DNA of 64,000 nt from Hibiscus mutabilis. Taxonomy: Eukaryota; Streptophyta; Magnoliopsida; Malvales; Malvaceae. A model generated the notes under the pieces. It had not been told where the DNA came from. It was given only the letters and a program-made list of their open reading frames with translations, and did no database searches. This document shows positions 12,560 through 24,146 of this stretch, one piece after another. The number at the start of each line of letters is the position of its first letter. Positions within the stretch are counted from its first letter, which is position 1. The stretch spans positions 53,450,364 through 53,514,363 of the forward strand of contig CM033721.1 in the NCBI GenBank assembly GCA_019671005.1, given 5' to 3'. The translations under genes were made by a program, and so were the position numbers.

Positions 12560-15500
12560 TGTAACACCCCCATCTCCGGGTTAGCCGTAATCCGGTTCTG
12601 GAGTGTTACCTGAACAAAGCAATGCGATTGATAGGTTACTTGTCGAACAAGTAACCTCGGGATACTTGCCTTGTTGCACAAGTAACCCAATCTAAACCTT
12701 TCAAACATACAAACAATACATCAATTCACTTTAGGAAAAGCCACATTAAGCAACCATTAACATACATAGCATACAATTTTAGGTACCATTTTGTTCCATT
12801 TTATACTTTTAACTTAAGTTACTATTGTCACATTACCAATCCATTCAAATTGCATACAAACATTCAAACAACAACTCAAGTGTGTTATACATTACATTAA
12901 GTTGCTTCTAAACATGATCTCACTTCCAATCTTATTTCAATTCCATTTACCCTATTCGAATAGCTCTAGGGATTCACTAACATGCTTGAAATAGCTTACT
13001 TGCACCTTAAGTTACTATCTAAACAACCATTTAACATGTTTAACACAAGGTATCTAACTTATCTCATTACATTCATTCGAACATGATCATTACAAACATC
13101 TAAAATACATCTTGTTACACACTCATACATCCATTTGAAGCAACATGGAATCCTAAACATATTTCATTTGTTTCTTTACAACCAAGTCATCATATTACAT
13201 AGCATATTTGTCTGGAACATTGATAATGCATGCTTAACATACCTTAACCTTGATCTTGTCCTTGCCGAATTATGTCAATGGATATTAGAGCAAATGCATG
13301 AACATACAACATAGATTTAGCATTTAATTTAGACAAGATTTCATCACACATTGGTTCTACATTAGAATCATACATAATTTCATCCAACATTGAATTTCAT
13401 AACAATCTGCGCAGCATCTACTTCTTATATATACATATCATCTTAGTTCAAACATAGTTTTAAGTCAACCAAAGAGATTACATAGTAGGCCCATTCAAAA
13501 CATTACAAAACTAGTCTTAAACATATACTCAAATGCATGATCTAGGCTAGCTATTACAAAAATCTAGTGCCACCAAACTAGGAGTATACAAATAGTATGA
13601 ATTCATACTTTTAAAGCTTGCCTCAAGTGTTGCTTCAAACCCAAGATATCCTCTTGAAGTAATCTTTAATCTGTTATGGGAAGAATGAAGAGTAGAGTGG
13701 TAAGTACAAGTTATGTACTTAGTGAGGTAACACTAAGTCTAGTCAATTTTCAAAGCATATAAGTCCAAGTTTACATGTAATCCAAAAACCAATAACATCA
13801 ATACAAGGCACATGCTATTTCGAATTGCATAGGTATCTTAGACAATCTTTACATATCATACAATCAACAAGAACATCATCATGGTTTCCATAAGCCATTC
13901 GAACAACATGCTTGGAAGACAAGAAATCAAACATTCAATCCTTTAAGTAGGCATTTATACATAAGGCCATCAACATATATTTCTTCCATGACAAGAAACA
14001 AGTTTAGCAACTATTCGTGTGTCATCTTTCAAGCAATGAAGTTCATACAACTTTCTTACAATACAAGCAATGTTCATTAAGTCATCTTTCAACATTCCTT
14101 GGTAAGTAGCTTACTAGATAATCAAATCTTATCAATATGCACCGCCGTGCCAATATGCACCGTAGTGCCAATATGAGCTCAAGATTCTAAGGCATGCCCT
14201 CCTATCTATCAAACTAGCTACCAAGGTTGTTGACTATCCATTTCATTTAAGTTTCATTCATTTCATGATTCAATACATCAATATGCCATTCAAGGTCAAG
14301 CCCTTAGGCTTATGGAGTCTTAACTCCCAATACATAACTATCCATACCATTAGATTCAATCAGCCATGTATACATTCACAAACACAAGCATATGTATGCA
14401 TTGTGCGTACCTTATTCTCCAAGCAAGCATGCCAATTCATACCTTAGGCATAAGCAATGCACATGACAAGCATTTGATCATAATTGCTTAACACCCAAGT
14501 AAACACAAAGATCATGGCATCAATCATGTTATCATACATTTCATTATTCTCTTAATTAGCCAAATATTCTTTAAGTCATGTTACATGGCATTAGCATTTC
14601 ATTTAAGCAATAACAAGGTTGGTTAGGACCTAAGTCCCAACCCTAGGATAGTTACACTCAAAATACTCCTAGCAATTCAACTATCTTGGATCCAAATCCC
14701 TTTGCCTCTAGCTTTGGGATGTCCACTCCTATCCTCTTCTTCCCCAACCTGCTGCCCTCGATCTAGCAAGCATAACATATGCACATATCATCAAAACAAG
14801 CACATAAAGTCATACAATCAAAGTAGCAATGTTACTACATTTTACCTAACATTTAGCTACTGTTTTTATGCTTCATTTAAGCATTTCATACCAATTCATC
14901 TTCACATTGTTATTACTTCATTTTAATACATAATTGGACAGATTACAATGTCCCAAAACTGTTTTGGAAATAGTTTCTTACTAGGTGCAAAAACAGTCCC
15001 AAACTGCCCAGGACACTGCTGCCTGGCAGTTTGCACACTGTCCCTTAAAATGGCCATATCTTTTAATCCGTACGTCGGAATTTCAATTTCTATACACCGT
15101 TAGAAAGATAACAAAATTTCCTATAATACCATGTAATACTTGCATTTTATTTAGTATCCATTTAATACAGTTTATTGTTCAAAGAGAGGGCATTTACACT
15201 GCCTGAACAGCTTGCACTGCCCAGCAATTCCTATTTGCAGTTTTCAGTATAGGACCCAGTTTTCAGTTCTATTTTCACCTAATGGAAATAGACATTCTAA
15301 GGATCATGTCATTAAAATTTCAGCCCTGAATTCAAACTATACAATTTTTGGTGAATTTTCAAAGTGACTGTCCACAACAGAGCAATTCTGTGCAGATTGC
15401 ATCTATTCACATTTTAATGCCTTTAATCCATTTTAACCAATGTCTTGGCTCTATAATTCATTTCATATGACATTATAAACATGTTAGGTCCATGTTAGTT

Positions 15501-16404
15501 CATTAAACAAGGCTCCCAAAACAGGGCAAGTTGATTACAATGCCTAATCTTGCATGTTTACTCAATTTCAATACCACAAAACAATTTCTATGTTACTTAA
15601 CTATGATCATGCTTTTATCTTCAATTTCCAGCATTGTTTATACCTACAATTCAATTTGTTTAACCTCTTCTTTACAGTACCTATTCATGATCATCATCAA
15701 TTCATTATTTCCTTAGCTCAATTTCATATCCAAATCATTCAATTTCCACTTTAGCAACACAATACAATTTATAGCAACCTAGGTTTGTTATAGTAGCATG
15801 AACACATAATTTCCAGTCTTGTACCTAGTTTCACTCTTCAATTTGGCATAATTCAACAACCATTCTATGATCTAACAACACATTCAATATCTAATTCCAC
15901 CAATAATCATAAAAAACAGTCCAATTTCAACAAGATAATTGTCTATTCAAATTTAACACAAGAAGAACTATACTTACTTTGCTTCTTGCTTAAATTCAAT
16001 GAAAATTTCCTACACATGCAAGCTAAAATCTTTACTTCAATGGTTGAATTCCAAGCTTTCTCTCACTCTCCCTTTCTCTCTAAGTTTCGGCCAAACATAG
16101 GATAATGAGGAAGATGACAACAACAGTTCCTTGTTATTGGAATTGTGTTTTGTCTAAATTGTCCCATGATTAGTTACTAATCATGTGATTAGCCAAGGGC
16201 AAATAAGAGATTCATGATATTTATCATGCAATCTCAATCTTTCTCTTTCAATTCAATGTAGTCACTTTTAAATTGATCAATTTTTTATACATTCTTTCAA
16301 TTAGGCCCTTAATAAATCAATTTAACTTAATTCTTAATTCAATTAAGCTATCAACTTAATCAATTTAATTCCAATACTTCTAGACTAGAATTTGGGGTGT
16401 TACA
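12560..16404 (-). mobile_element. Solo LTR D (about 3.85 kb)
   Basis: The segment starts TGTAACACCCC and ends GGGGTGTTACA, and is flanked by GAAAT at 12555-12559 and 16405-16409. The copy 2 LTR of family C resumes in register on the other side. I see no primer site, polypurine tract or pol remnant inside, so it is best read as a solo LTR left by LTR-LTR recombination. The ends are nearly symmetrical. Minus orientation is inferred because the GA-rich tract and AAACAGTCC motifs match the family C layout only when reverse-complemented. The short ORFs in it have no recognisable domain. Confidence 0.75.
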
Positions 16405-16647
16405 GAAATAAACTTACAAACATGATAAGGTTTAAAAAATCAAGTGTATCTTCATTACAAGTATGTTGTAATTCATGATCTATATTTGCAGCAATGGTTT
16501 TTCATAAATCAAAGTGAAGGTTTTAATTACTCAAAAATTCTAGAAATCATAGTTATTTCTTGCTTGAGTGATGGTGCTTGTACGTTGTCTCTCTAGTAAC
16601 ACATCCTAATCCGGTCTATCTTCTAAGCCGGGTTAGGGGATGTTACA

Positions 16648-17010
16648 ATTTGGTATCAGAGCATGGTTTAGCCGATTCTCAGGCTAAACAAAAGTAAGAT
16701 TTTATGTTTGCATCATACATGTGCCACCTAGGAGCTAAGTTAGATGTTAGGGGCTCTTAATAATGTTTTTATTAGTTGATAGAAAAGCTCTAAATATTTT
16801 TGAACCATGAAAATGAGAGCCCTACTTGTTCCTTCTATGAAGAAGGGAGTGTATGAATGAATCTGAGGTGATTCAGATCTTGTAAAGGACTTATGGACAG
16901 ACCAGAAGGATAAAAGAATGGTTTAGAACATAAAACTGTTACGATAGGATCTGTACCTATGATTATTCAATTTAGAGAAATTCGAGGGTTCTTTTTAAGG
17001 AAGGTAGAAT
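16648..17010 (+). mobile_element. Family C internal region 2, with PBS and PPT
   Basis: This 363-bp segment lies between C LTR copies 2 and 3. TGGTATCAGAGC at 16651-16662 is the initiator Met-tRNA primer site, and AAGGAAGGTAGAAT ends at 17010 directly before the next LTR. It closely matches 3286-3652 and has no coding capacity beyond a pol-tail-like FREIRG reading near the end. Confidence 0.85.
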
Positions 17011-20000
17011 TGTAATACCCTCAAACCCAGCTTAGAATTATAATTCAATTCGAAAGCTAGGTAATTTGTTTGGATCTATAATTCCTATGAATTAATTAAT
17101 TGTGTATGGACCAAAGTAGAAACATTGAAAATATGGTAACCATTTTGAGGAGGGACTAAACCGATTATAGGTTGAATAGAAAGGTTTGTATGTAAAGATT
17201 TAACAATGTAGGGATCTATACATGTGTCTACACCATAAACAAGCTAGGTGGGGAGTTGGGTTTCGGTAAAGGGGAGTAAAACAAGAATATGGTCATCTTC
17301 CTTGGATTGACTGAAACACATTTGAGCAAATGAGAGAGAGAGAGAGCTTGAGGAAGTTCTTCCATGATGATTAGAAGGTTGAATAAATCAGGTAGATATG
17401 AACCTTGCCCGAGAGGTTTTTTTTATGAAATGGGTAAGCTGGTATCTCCTTTTTCCCAAATTATGTTTGATTTCTATATTACTAAGTGCCATGCTTTGAT
17501 GATTCAAGTGGTTTCAATGTCATAGGAAGAACACCATAAAATCAATTGATAAATTCATGCATGAAAAAGGCTTATAATTATAAGCATATGAGTGTATTAT
17601 ATTCTTGAGTTCTTAAGTATGTGATTCTTGTGAAATGCTTGAATGATGCATGATTAATGGGCTAGACATGCTTGAATGTAAAATTGAGATAAACGAATGA
17701 TGTATGTGTGTTTTGTGGTTATATATATATATAGTTTGACTATTTTATGCACCTAGGAGTACAAGTAGGCTGATTGTGTAAGTACATGTTTACAATTGGC
17801 CAATGAAACTGTTATACAATTCGAACAGTATCGGGGTTTAGAAGACTGGTTTGTGATTGTTTAAGGGATAATTTAACATATGGAAACAGGGAAAACTATT
17901 GTTAAAGTTATAGGATTAATATGCAAAGGATTAGAGGTCTAAGAAAGGCTTATGGACTGTTTTGAACTTATTAAGAAAGTGTATATAAAACTTGGACAAT
18001 TTTGCTAATAAGAAAATTTGTTTGGACTGTTTTGACTTTATAAGAACAGGGGAAGGGCTGGAAATGGACATAAAAGCTGTTAAAACTTCATAGGAACAGA
18101 TTTACATGGATATATTAAACTGTTACAACTTGAATTACATCCTTGGGACTATTTTAAATTCTAGGGGCTGTTTTGAGATAATTAGTACCACCATGGACTA
18201 TTTTGGTTATATTTAAACAAATTGGACTGTTCTGGTTGTGAATTTGGAATTAGTTGTAAATTGGGTCTGTTTTTAATAAGAATAAAAGAATTTGTGTTTG
18301 TTGCCATGAGATTATACAATGAATGGTCAAATGATGTTATATGCACATATGTATGAATGCTTGGGACTGTTTTGTGTGTTACTTACAAAGTTCTTTGTAT
18401 TGGTTTACATGACTAGTGAAGATTTGTCAAAATGACTTAAAAAGCAACTAAAAACATTAGGGGGATTGGCCTTAATGCATGAATATGTATGTGTAAACAA
18501 GTTGGATTGTTTAGCCTGATGTTAGGTATGCTTGAACTAAATGGTTAATTAGTTGAAGGAATGATAATTCCAGTTCTAATATATATAGTTGTATTGATGC
18601 TATAAATAGATAAAAAAGGATTGAATAAGTTGGTGGAAAGATTGAATGGTTAGATCGATTCTAATGCATAATTATATTGTTTGTGATACTTAAACTAAAA
18701 AGAAGCTATGGAAGGATGTGGATAAGTAGCATAATATGTCTGGGGATTCAGGTATCCCGTGACATCAGAATAACAGGTGAGGGTAGATTAAGTCTCGTGG
18801 TGGGCTAATAACCCTCCCGAGATATTCCTTCTTGTCATGTTTGCCTTAAATTGTTGAATATATTATGTGGATGTGCAAGCTTGGGCATAAGGTATGTTTT
18901 TAAATAAAGAAAGTAATCATTGGTAAGTAAATGTTGGCTAAGAGCATGTTATGAATTGACTTGTGCAAGTGTGTGGAAAGGATTGAATGATTCGAATGAA
19001 AAACATGTTTTGGTATGATTATTGGTGTAAAGAAAAGTATTTTGAACATAAAGGGTGTTGGTTTAATTTGAATGAAACCATGAAGAGATGTGAACCTTGT
19101 AAATCGAAACATTGGTGATTAAACATGAAAATGATCTTGAAATGTTGAGATATATCTAATACATTGAAAGTTGAATATGAATTGACAAATGAAATGTTGA
19201 CTATAAAGCCTATTAAATAAGTGTTATGAAGCATAAAAAGATCACTTGTGGTGATCATGCTTAAATGAGTACCCTTTTAGAAGGGAGCATGAAATCCTTG
19301 GAATGATATATTGATGTGGATACATGATAATCTTGTATAAGAAATGAAAGAAAATGTTTAAGCCTTTATCTCAAGTCAGTCGTAGGTATAGTTGGCATGC
19401 CATAGGATCCATTGAGCTCTTGTTTCGGGTTGGACTACGGTCCTTTATTTGGCGATAGTAGGAGGGAAGTTGTGTGGTCACTTGGCAACAGTGGGAGGGA
19501 TTGACCGGTACTGTGAGTACTATTATATGGGCGACAGTTTGTTGGGGATCCAAGTACCTAGGCTAGATTCAATTCTCAAGGCTTTATTAAAAATAAAAGA
19601 ATGGAACTTAAATATTAACTAATAAGTTATCTTGATTAACTTATAAGACAAATATAAAATAATTGTGAAATGATACTTGGTGTCTTGTAAATTATGAAAT
19701 CTATGAATCTATGTGTAGGACTAGTTGTTGTGTATGTAAACGTAGTTAAGAAATTCTGGGTTAATGTTTTTATGTGATTATTATCCTAAGGTTCATTTGA
19801 GAATAAATATGTCTTGGAAATTGAACATTTTATCGAATGGGTGGAAAATTGATATTGTGAATTTAGTTAATTGCATCTTTTGTTCGATAGTGTTCGAATG
19901 TGTTTATTTGTATATGTATTTAAGCATCCTAGTTTAATGATGCGTATTGAATAAGCTAATCATTGGAATTAAAACATTGAGATTAATTATTAAAACATAA

Positions 20001-22642
20001 GTGTAACGGGTAAGAAATGAGTAAGAATCTAATGTGTGATTTCTTGAACCATTATGTGCTTTAATGTCGAGTTGTTTGATCAAACTAAGCATGTTGTGGA
20101 TTGTTGGTTAATTGATAGTACAGTTTGTAATATTTTATATCTATAAGTATAAGTTGTTGTTTCGAACAACATAATTGCCATGAATGGTGTGTTTATTAGA
20201 TTGCTTGGGGCTTATAGTATACTTTAAAAGATATAAGAATAGTCTTGTACTGAATTCTTTATAAAGAATCATTTCTTTTAAAATTGTATAGCTAACATGA
20301 ATGAGGGTAATATGTTTTAACAGAATGCATGAATCGTTAATATTTTAAAGGTGATTTTTATTAAGATGAATTAGTTCTAAGGAAAATGTCAACTACTTTA
20401 AGTGGTCATACTAATAAGCATATTCGACTAATAACTTTTTTTAATATAAATGGATCATTCACTAATGGAGTAAATTGATAGTTGATTAATTGATATAATG
20501 TTCGTTATATGATATGTGAAATCTAGAGAGTTACCAGTTTGGTCTTATATTATATTAAGGTTAAAAAGGGGAGTATAATGAACAATGTTCGTGACAATAG
20601 TTTGGGATAATAAGGAAAAACTAAGAAGCCTGTGATTTGAATAATGCAAATGCAAATGCTAATGATACCTGGTTAAAACTGGAAAATGAGTGAGATCACA
20701 TGTGGAATTTGGTAGCTAGGGTAACTAGCCATTAAATAGGGTTGACATAGCATATGAATTTAACGAACTTCAAGAAAATGAAGCCTAATTAAGTTTAGTT
20801 ATTGAGGATCTATGATAGAAAAGTGTTTAATAAGTCTTCGACGAGAATATCCAGTATCATCAAGTCATAATAAAGAACTCAAGAAAGTATATAATCTTAT
20901 TAATAAACCCTTTCTGATAAATTATGTACTTATGAAATATCACAAAGTACCTCTGTATGCTTAAACGATGTATACAAAATACGGGTCTATATATAAGTTA
21001 ATGTCGAGTCATGTTATAGGTCCTGGTCAAATAATTGTGAAGTTATGAGAATTGTCTTGTTTGTAAACTATATAAAGGAAGGAGATTGATAATTTTGGTG
21101 TATAGTAACATTAATCTTAAGAGATAAGTAAACCACATTGATAGAAAGGTTGAAATACTTCATGGAAATGAATGAGTTATTGAAAATAAGTGAGGATCGA
21201 GCAATGGTTGTTTATAAGCATATCTAGAAAATTACAAAGTATTGGTTAATGGAAGATTTAATTTGTTTAAAAGGACACCAAGGGAACTGTTGAAATCATA
21301 ATAAAAACTTTCATTAAATGGCCCTAAGTATTGGTATGAAGATGGAATGTCATATTGAGATTTTGGACAATTTAAGCCTAATGTCCAGTTTACTATCTCA
21401 TTTAGAGAAACTTGATTCATGAAGCTTATGATTTGTAAGCTCTTCTAGGACCAAGCTTGCAAACTTTAGTGAAAGTTAAAGCTTATAATTAAATAGCTAG
21501 GAATCCAAGATAACTAAATTAATCTACCTCACAAGGCTTATGCTTATAATGTTCCCTCGTTTATAATTTAAGGTAGTCTGGCCTCGGTACATCTTGGTCT
21601 CAGACATGATCTCTAGGTGACAGGAGTTGTGTTCGTAGATTCTTTAGGGACTCCTAGTTGGTGGCACGTAGATGATATATACATATGCATTAAGCATTTA
21701 GAGTATTCCCTGATTTATTTGTATATATATTTAAAAGGCTTGTAATGGGCCGATTAATTATTTTATGGTTGCTTGCTTGAGACGTATATTATAGTAGTTT
21801 AATGTGGAGTTAGTAGAATAGAATATAATATGAATTAGCTTAAAATAAATAACACACTGGTAATAAGGTTACGTACCTATCTTAAATAAATGATTGTTAT
21901 GCACTAAACCTTCCATAATGAAACAGTTAAGGTATATATATTTAATGGTAAATCATAATTGATGATCGGTTTACGTATGTTTTCTTGCTGATGAACAAAC
22001 TGTGACAATGTCCTATTTGATGTCTAATCCAAGATTTAAGGTTTAATTGAGGGGTATATTTCATATAGTCATAAATTGTAAATGTCTATTTTAACTCTAG
22101 TTATAATGCTTGTATGTTTAAGTGATTATAATCCTTGATACACTTGTTTCGGATGGTGTTTTATTCTTTTACATGATTCTATTCCTTATCTAAGGCTAGA
22201 TTAGGCGTGCTTGACTTGATATGTTTGGTTGATGTATAAATAAAATATAATAAAGGCATCCTAACATGTTTAAGTTATCTTGTAAAAGTGTTGGCCCCAT
22301 CTCGATTCATATCAAGATAAAAAGGAATTTGATATTAATTTGTAAGTTTGCAACTGAATCGATTCTATTTTTGAATTTGAAAGACCATCAGTCACTAAAA
22401 TAAACTTACAAACATGATAAGGTTTTAAAAAATCAAGTGTATCTTCATTACAAGTATGTTGTAATTCATGAGCTATATTCGTAGCTAAGGTTTTTCCTAA
22501 ATCAAAGTGAAGGTTTTAAATTACTTAGAAATTCTAGAAATCATAGTTATTTCTTGCTTGAGTGATGGTGTTTGTATGTTGTCTCTCCTAGTAACACGTC
22601 TTAATCTGGTCTATCTTCTAAGCTGGGTTAGGGGATGTTACA
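17011..22642 (+). mobile_element. Family C LTR, copy 3 (complete, 5.63 kb)
   Basis: This is the only uninterrupted copy of the family C LTR, from TGTAATACCC to GATGTTACA. Features in order: a GA-rich tract near 17333-17350, the GGACTGTTTT cluster (17950-18370), the GCGACAG cassette (19448-19545), then a long AT-rich stretch. The LTR is unusually long for an element with a 0.36 kb interior, which fits the LARD concept except that LARD interiors are usually long. The five bases after it, CTACT at 22643-22647, would be the target duplication, but the left partner lies outside the window. Confidence 0.85.
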
Positions 22643-22703
22643 CTACTTTATTGGAGGAGCTGGTTAGCCTTTCATTATCTTTCCCCAACCTTGTTTCAGA
22701 CAT
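22643..22703 (-). CDS. Start of gag of element F (partial, cut by family C insertion)
   Basis: Reading the minus strand from the primer site, the first ATG is at 22703. Twenty codons begin MSETRLGKDNE and run without a stop to the edge of the family C LTR at 22642. The position, about 140 nt after the primer site, and the charged, hydrophilic start fit a Ty3/gypsy gag N-terminus, but there is too little sequence to prove homology. The rest would lie left of the family C array, beyond the window. Confidence 0.4.
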
Positions 22704-22826
22704 TCTATTATAAGAAAAAAATGAGCTTGAGATATAAGTCACAATGGAATAACTCCTAGGTGGCACTAAAGTAATCAATAACTAATACAATACTCTTAAC
22801 TTAACCCTAGGATCATGCAACCTTTA

Positions 22827-22838
22827 ACTCTGATACCA
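22827..22838 (-). promoter_or_regulatory. Primer-binding site of element F
   Basis: On the minus strand TGGTATCAGAGT lies five bases after the LTR end at 22844. It matches the initiator Met-tRNA complement except at the last base. It fixes the orientation of F as minus and marks this LTR as its 5' LTR. Confidence 0.8.
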
Positions 22839-24146
22839 ATTTTTGTAACATCCTAGGAGAACTATGTTTAGAATGTTAACACAAAATAAAGACACTTAAC
22901 TAAGAATAAAAAACATCCATAAAAGGTGAAAATTTGTTTTCTTAGGGCGCAAGAAATTGCTCGAATCAACTGACTACATGTATAACATTTTCATACCATC
23001 GGTGTTCACAACCAAAAGAAGCTATATCCAAACTAGTATCCTATCCTTATTCCTTTGTATGCCATTTAAAACTTCATTCACAAGTCTATTGAACTATAAC
23101 AATCATGTAACTACCATCTTAGTATCATGCATGTTCTAGATGTAAAACATGATTAAATAGCAAGCCTAACATTCAGCCATATTACCATAAGCAACCACTT
23201 AGCTTTACAACCAACCACTCTGCTTTACTTAAGTTTTACAAACCCAAAACATCAATTGTAGACATACACTAAAGTGCCACCATCCTAAGAGTTCTTATGA
23301 AAGTAACAAAGCATACTCTTTAATAAGGTTATAACTCGATCAAGCTCTAAGCAAAAAGTATCTCCAGATAACTAGCCTGTCATGTAGTGAAAGAAAATTA
23401 TTAAGCACATGCTTAGTGAGCAAGTTTAAAGCTTAGAACAGAAACACATAATACATGTTATCAAGAATCTTTCACTACCCACACCCTATTTATTTATACG
23501 CAAGCAAGGAGTAACAAGGCATTCATGTTATTCAATCAATTACTTTGTAATTTCATCTCCACTCATATGTCATGAAAACCAATTCTGTTAATTAATCATC
23601 TATGTTTATAGTTACCATAAATTGGTAACCCACTACTTGATAGCATAAAGTCAATCTTTCTTTTAGCTACGTATAATTTCCTTCATAATCACATATTCAT
23701 TTCTTAACAAACTTTGACATGGCATTTCATTGATTATGACAAATTTTGTTATCATATGGTCATTCGATATAATCTTGGGAATCAAACGTTCATGTGCTTA
23801 TATTTAACAAAGCAAGGATCACTATCAATCAATAACATTCATTCATTGTTTCATATGCTACATTATGATATTAATCCATTAATCAAGTTTCCACAATTTA
23901 TAAGTCTCATCAATTTCTTTCAAATCTTCAATAACCATAGACTTGTGAATCGATAGTCTAGTCTAGATACACGAGTCCCCAACCAACTATCGCCCATAAA
24001 ACACATGGTACTTGCAGTACCGGTCAATCCCTCCTACTATCACCAAGTGACCACATACACATCCCTTCTACTGTCGCCAATTAGGGACCGCTGTCCTGGA
24101 CCGTAGTCCACCTCGACTCTGAGGTCTACGGACTTTATATGGCATG

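Larger units (their letters stand above)
3653..16647 (+). mobile_element. Family C LTR, copy 2 (interrupted by A array and solo LTR D)
   Basis: The LTR starts TGTAATACCC at 3653 and ends GATGTTACA at 16647. Removing the family A array (3703-7210) and solo LTR D (12560-16404), each with one target duplication, leaves about 5.63 kb, the same as copy 3. The first and last 27 bp form an imperfect inverted repeat sharing the CCGGCTTAGAA end. The LTR is non-coding. It is shared by the two internal regions, making this the middle LTR of an LTR-INT-LTR-INT-LTR array. Confidence 0.85.

Noticed and set aside
22507..22713. 68-residue plus-strand ORF across the C/F border
   Set aside because: It crosses an insertion junction and lies opposite the primer site and gag start of F.
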